A DNA stretch of 64,000 nucleotides from Fulvivirga maritima (lineage in GTDB: Bacteria; Bacteroidota; Bacteroidia; Cytophagales; Cyclobacteriaceae). The first letter of the stretch is position 1, and each line of letters opens with the position of its first letter. The notes under the pieces were generated by a model. It made no database searches, was not told the origin of the DNA, and saw only the letters and a program-made list of their open reading frames with translations. The translations under genes were made by a program, and so were the position numbers. The stretch is from contig NZ_CP089980.1 of the NCBI RefSeq assembly GCF_021389955.1, forward strand, positions 5,141,001 to 5,205,000, read 5' to 3'. Of this stretch, positions 61,140 through 64,000 are shown piece by piece.

Positions 61140-64000
61140 ATGCAAACTAAATCTTACCATGTAAGAAGAATCACTCTTCTATCCATATGTCTATTGTTGG
61201 TAAGTGGTGTTTTGTGGGCCCAAGTTCCTGATATTGCTTCCGTTTCTCCTGGATATGGATATGCCGGCCAGACAGTAACTATTACGGGTAGTAACTTTAG
61301 CGCCTCCTGTGTGGTAACATTTGGAGATGCCAGAGCTAATGTAATTTCTAGAACTTCACAGATTATACAGGTTGAAGTACCTGCTCATGCTACCTTTGAG
61401 CACGTTAAGGTAACTAATACTAATGGCAACTCTGCCTTTAGCCCCTACCCCTTCATTCTGAGTTTTGGAGGAGAAACCGGTTTATCAGCTAGTGATTTTA
61501 GCGCTGAGATTAATCAATCTACACAACCAACACCTTATGATCTTGTTATATCAGATTTCAATAATGATGGTAAAAATGATATTATAGTCACTAGTGCAGG
61601 AAGTAATTCAATTCAAATATTGCAAAACAATACTACAACTGTAGGCGCAGCCAGTCCGAGCTTTACGGCTTCCTCTTATAGTTTACCATCTACTGCAACT
61701 ACCTTAAATATCACTTCAGCAGACTTAAATGGTGATAATAAACCTGAAGTGATTCTCTCAGAAGCCAATGAAACTGATCCTTCTAGTCGAGTTTTCATAT
61801 TGACTAACAATAGTGGGGCAAGCATTGGTTTTGCTGCCGCACCATATATAGTAGATATAGCTTCTTCACAAACTAAATTAGTGGATATAAGTGATATTGA
61901 TGGAGATGGTAAGCCTGATTTAATAGTTTCTGATCAGGCCGATAATGGAAAAATATATGTGCTGAGAAATACTTCTGGTGGCTCTGTCTCATTTGCAGCA
62001 CCGGTATCCTTAAATTTGGGCAGTTCGTTGCAAACAGGCCCATTGTTAGTAGATGATTTAAACAATGATGGAAAGCCTGATATAGCCGCAAGTCTGTATT
62101 TTACAGATGGAGGTGGCCTATTTGTGTTCCGAAATAATAGCACACCTGGAAACATTCAATTCGGTACGGTGAGTGCCATAGCCGCTGCGGGTACAATTGT
62201 AAACTTAAGAGCCTCTGACATTAATAGAGATGGCAAGCTAGATTTAATAGCATCAAGATACCTCAGTAGTGATGTGGCATATTATTTAAACACGTCAAGT
62301 AATGGCGGCGCGCTTTCTTTTAATGTAAGTGCAAGTAATAGAGTTGCTGCAGGTAACCGCCCGTGGGGATTAGATTTAGGCGATATTGACGGAGATGGAT
62401 TTGAAGACTTTGTTGTTGGCAATTCTAATGCCGCCGTTGTTTCTGTTTTATATCGATCAGCCGCATTGAGCTATCAAACATTAAACTTAGGGGTTTCTGA
62501 CAGGACTAGAAATTTAAAAGTGGGTGACCTCAATATGGATGGAAAGCCAGATATTGTATTTACCATTTTTGCGCAGGCAAGAATAGGAATATTAATGAAT
62601 AGAAAGTGTGTAACCCCTGTTTTGAATGAAGAAGGTCCGCTAACAGTCTGCTCTTCTAACCCTGTAGATCTAGAAACTCAGGAGATTCCAAATGCCACCT
62701 ACACTTGGTTAATGGACGGGGCAGTACAACAAACAGGGGCTGACAATACCTATACGGCAAGCACCTCTGGTACTCATACTTACGAAGTAACACTTTCACA
62801 AGGAACATGTGCTGAAACCTCTGACCCAATCAGCATTGAGGTAGTTACTTCTTCAGCTGCCTCTTTCGCTATTACTCCAGTAGATCCAGTATGTATTGGC
62901 GGAACAGCCACTTTGCAAGTAACCGGTAATGTAAGCGGTAAAACTTTTGAGTGGTCGGGACCTGACAATTTTACTTCCACTTCAAACCCTGCACAAGTAT
63001 CATCTTTTGCTGCAATAGATGTGGGTGAATATAGTGTGGACATTTATGATAATTCTGCAGGTTGTTTAATTGCCACAGAGACTGTGTCTGTTCAATCGGT
63101 TGATGTTCCAAGTTTTGCTGTTTCCGCGTCTGAAACAGCTTCTTGCCAAGGCAACCCAATTACTTTAACAGTAAGTCCATATAATACATCAGATTATTCT
63201 TATCAGTGGGCGAATGGATCTGGCAATATTTCAGGTGAAACTGGATCTACCCTTTCGGTAAATACACCAGGAACACAGGAATATTATGTTAAAATAACAG
63301 ATTTAAACAATGGATCTTGTCCTGATATTGAATCTAATTCCCTTGAAATATCAATGCTATCAGAACCAACGGCTTCTTTTAGTGCTGCAGAAGATGCGTG
63401 CACCCAACAGAATGTGTTATTCACCAATAATAGTACGGTAGATGCTAATGCCACTGTCAATTATCGCTGGACTTTCGGTGATGGTGCCTTTTTGGAAGAG
63501 GAAGAAGTAGGTCACTCTTACGGGGTTCCAGGTACCTATGATGTAATATTGGAAGTAAGCTATGAGGGCTCTACTTGCTCTGATACTTTCACTAAAGAAA
63601 TTGAAATTATAGATGATGGGCTTGATGTAGAAATAGAGGCATCTCAAAATCCCATGTGTTTTCAGGAAGAAGTAACTCTAACTCTTGCTAACGTATCAGA
63701 CAATTATCAAATTGAATGGAGTACGGGTGAAACTAGTAATGAAATTACAGTATCTGAAGCCGGTAACTACTCAGTTATGCTTGTAAACACTGATAATGGT
63801 TGTGATAACCTGGGTAATATCACCTTGGATGAATATCCAGAAACCGTAGTTAATATCACTTCTGACAGTGTCACAGTATCTCCGGGAAGCAATGTACAAT
63901 TAAATGCTACAGGTCTCGCTAATTACTTATGGTCTCCTGGCAGCTCACTTAATGACTCAACAATTGCTAACCCAATAGCTACTGTAAATCAATCTGAAAC
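61140..64000 (+). CDS. Giant secreted adhesin with IPT, FG-GAP and PKD domains (partial at 3' end)
   Basis: ATG 61140 starts a reading frame open to the window edge (at least 953 residues). It opens with a signal peptide (MQTKSYHVRRITLLSICLLL, ending LWAQ). Then an IPT/TIG domain (VPDIASVSPGYGYAGQTVTI), FG-GAP/VCBS repeats with calcium-binding loops D-x-[DN]-x-DG-x-x-D (SDFNNDGKNDI, SDIDGDGKPDL, DDLNNDGKPDI, DINRDGKLDL, DIDGDGFEDF, DLNMDGKPDI), and from about residue 490 Ig/PKD domains (YRWTFGDGAFLEEEEVGHSY). It should end in a type B sorting domain beyond the window. It follows the PorP/SprF gene by 43 bp, its likely export partner. The length is probably well over 1000 residues. Confidence 0.9.
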   Translation, partial: MQTKSYHVRRITLLSICLLLVSGVLWAQVPDIASVSPGYGYAGQTVTITGSNFSASCVVTFGDARANVISRTSQIIQVEVPAHATFEHVKVTNTNGNSAFSPYPFILSFGGETGLSASDFSAEINQSTQPTPYDLVISDFNNDGKNDIIVTSAGSNSIQILQNNTTTVGAASPSFTASSYSLPSTATTLNITSADLNGDNKPEVILSEANETDPSSRVFILTNNSGASIGFAAAPYIVDIASSQTKLVDISDIDGDGKPDLIVSDQADNGKIYVLRNTSGGSVSFAAPVSLNLGSSLQTGPLLVDDLNNDGKPDIAASLYFTDGGGLFVFRNNSTPGNIQFGTVSAIAAAGTIVNLRASDINRDGKLDLIASRYLSSDVAYYLNTSSNGGALSFNVSASNRVAAGNRPWGLDLGDIDGDGFEDFVVGNSNAAVVSVLYRSAALSYQTLNLGVSDRTRNLKVGDLNMDGKPDIVFTIFAQARIGILMNRKCVTPVLNEEGPLTVCSSNPVDLETQEIPNATYTWLMDGAVQQTGADNTYTASTSGTHTYEVTLSQGTCAETSDPISIEVVTSSAASFAITPVDPVCIGGTATLQVTGNVSGKTFEWSGPDNFTSTSNPAQVSSFAAIDVGEYSVDIYDNSAGCLIATETVSVQSVDVPSFAVSASETASCQGNPITLTVSPYNTSDYSYQWANGSGNISGETGSTLSVNTPGTQEYYVKITDLNNGSCPDIESNSLEISMLSEPTASFSAAEDACTQQNVLFTNNSTVDANATVNYRWTFGDGAFLEEEEVGHSYGVPGTYDVILEVSYEGSTCSDTFTKEIEIIDDGLDVEIEASQNPMCFQEEVTLTLANVSDNYQIEWSTGETSNEITVSEAGNYSVMLVNTDNGCDNLGNITLDEYPETVVNITSDSVTVSPGSNVQLNATGLANYLWSPGSSLNDSTIANPIATVNQSE

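Noticed and set aside
1-64000. tRNA and rRNA genes
   Set aside because: No cloverleaf-like sequence with conserved TTCRA and no rRNA stretch was seen on either strand, though reading by eye could miss a divergent tRNA.

Overview
The window looks like chromosomal DNA of a gliding or marine-type Bacteroidota, most likely order Cytophagales. The evidence is type IX secretion sorting domains of both types, a PorP/SprF protein, a TonB receptor with a carboxypeptidase-like plug extension, AT-rich intergenic DNA, weak Shine-Dalgarno sites and a cobalamin riboswitch in front of cobUTSC. No tRNA, rRNA or CRISPR array was seen. The species cannot be named from the sequence alone.

Layout. 1-779 is the 3' end of a large secreted PKD protein with a type B sorting domain. 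780-5682 is a three-gene unit: a zinc-metallopeptidase/VWA protein, a MoxR AAA+ ATPase and an LRR protein with a BRCT-like insert. 5775-10031 holds an LA_2272-like repeat protein, a nucleotidyltransferase-like/methyltransferase fusion broken by a frameshift, and a PKD-LamG lipoprotein. 10.2-22.1 kb is a defence island: type I restriction-modification (hsdM, hsdS, hsdR), a GxxExxY protein with a decayed second copy, an HNH remnant, and mcrB/mcrC. The island is full of repeats. A DUF559 gene with tandem 48-bp repeats sits inside hsdM, the same 48-bp repeat sits in frame in hsdS, and 190-bp repeats lie on both sides of mcrBC. 22.1-25.2 kb is riboswitch-cobUTSC.

25.3-26.3 kb is a 238-bp tandem array built on inverted repeats. 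26.4-31.4 kb has a secreted protein, an NhaP-type antiporter, a complete IS4-family element (1392 bp, 9-bp target duplication) and a lipoprotein whose stop codon the IS replaced. 31.5-42.2 kb holds four same-strand copies of a GT-B glycosyltransferase-like gene (one intact, three truncated or mutated) with unrelated single genes between them: a WG-repeat protein, small unknowns, an outer-membrane protein, and an alpha/beta hydrolase paired with an M19-like metallohydrolase.

42.6-61 kb is ordinary core and envelope genome: YtxH protein, a TPR protein, gyrA (with an in-frame palindromic insert), outer-membrane proteins, an LpoB/COG3014 operon, a TonB receptor-rpe-subtilase-lipoprotein operon, a thioredoxin, a TrpF-like protein and a PorP/SprF protein. 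From 61140 to the window edge runs the start of a giant FG-GAP/PKD adhesin.

Two themes recur. First, small palindromic repeats are found inside coding sequences (hsdM, hsdS, gyrA), where they are translated as short peptides. Second, several genes (the methyltransferase, hsdM, mcrC) are split by what looks like one extra A in an A-run, which is either a real mutation or a base-calling artefact.
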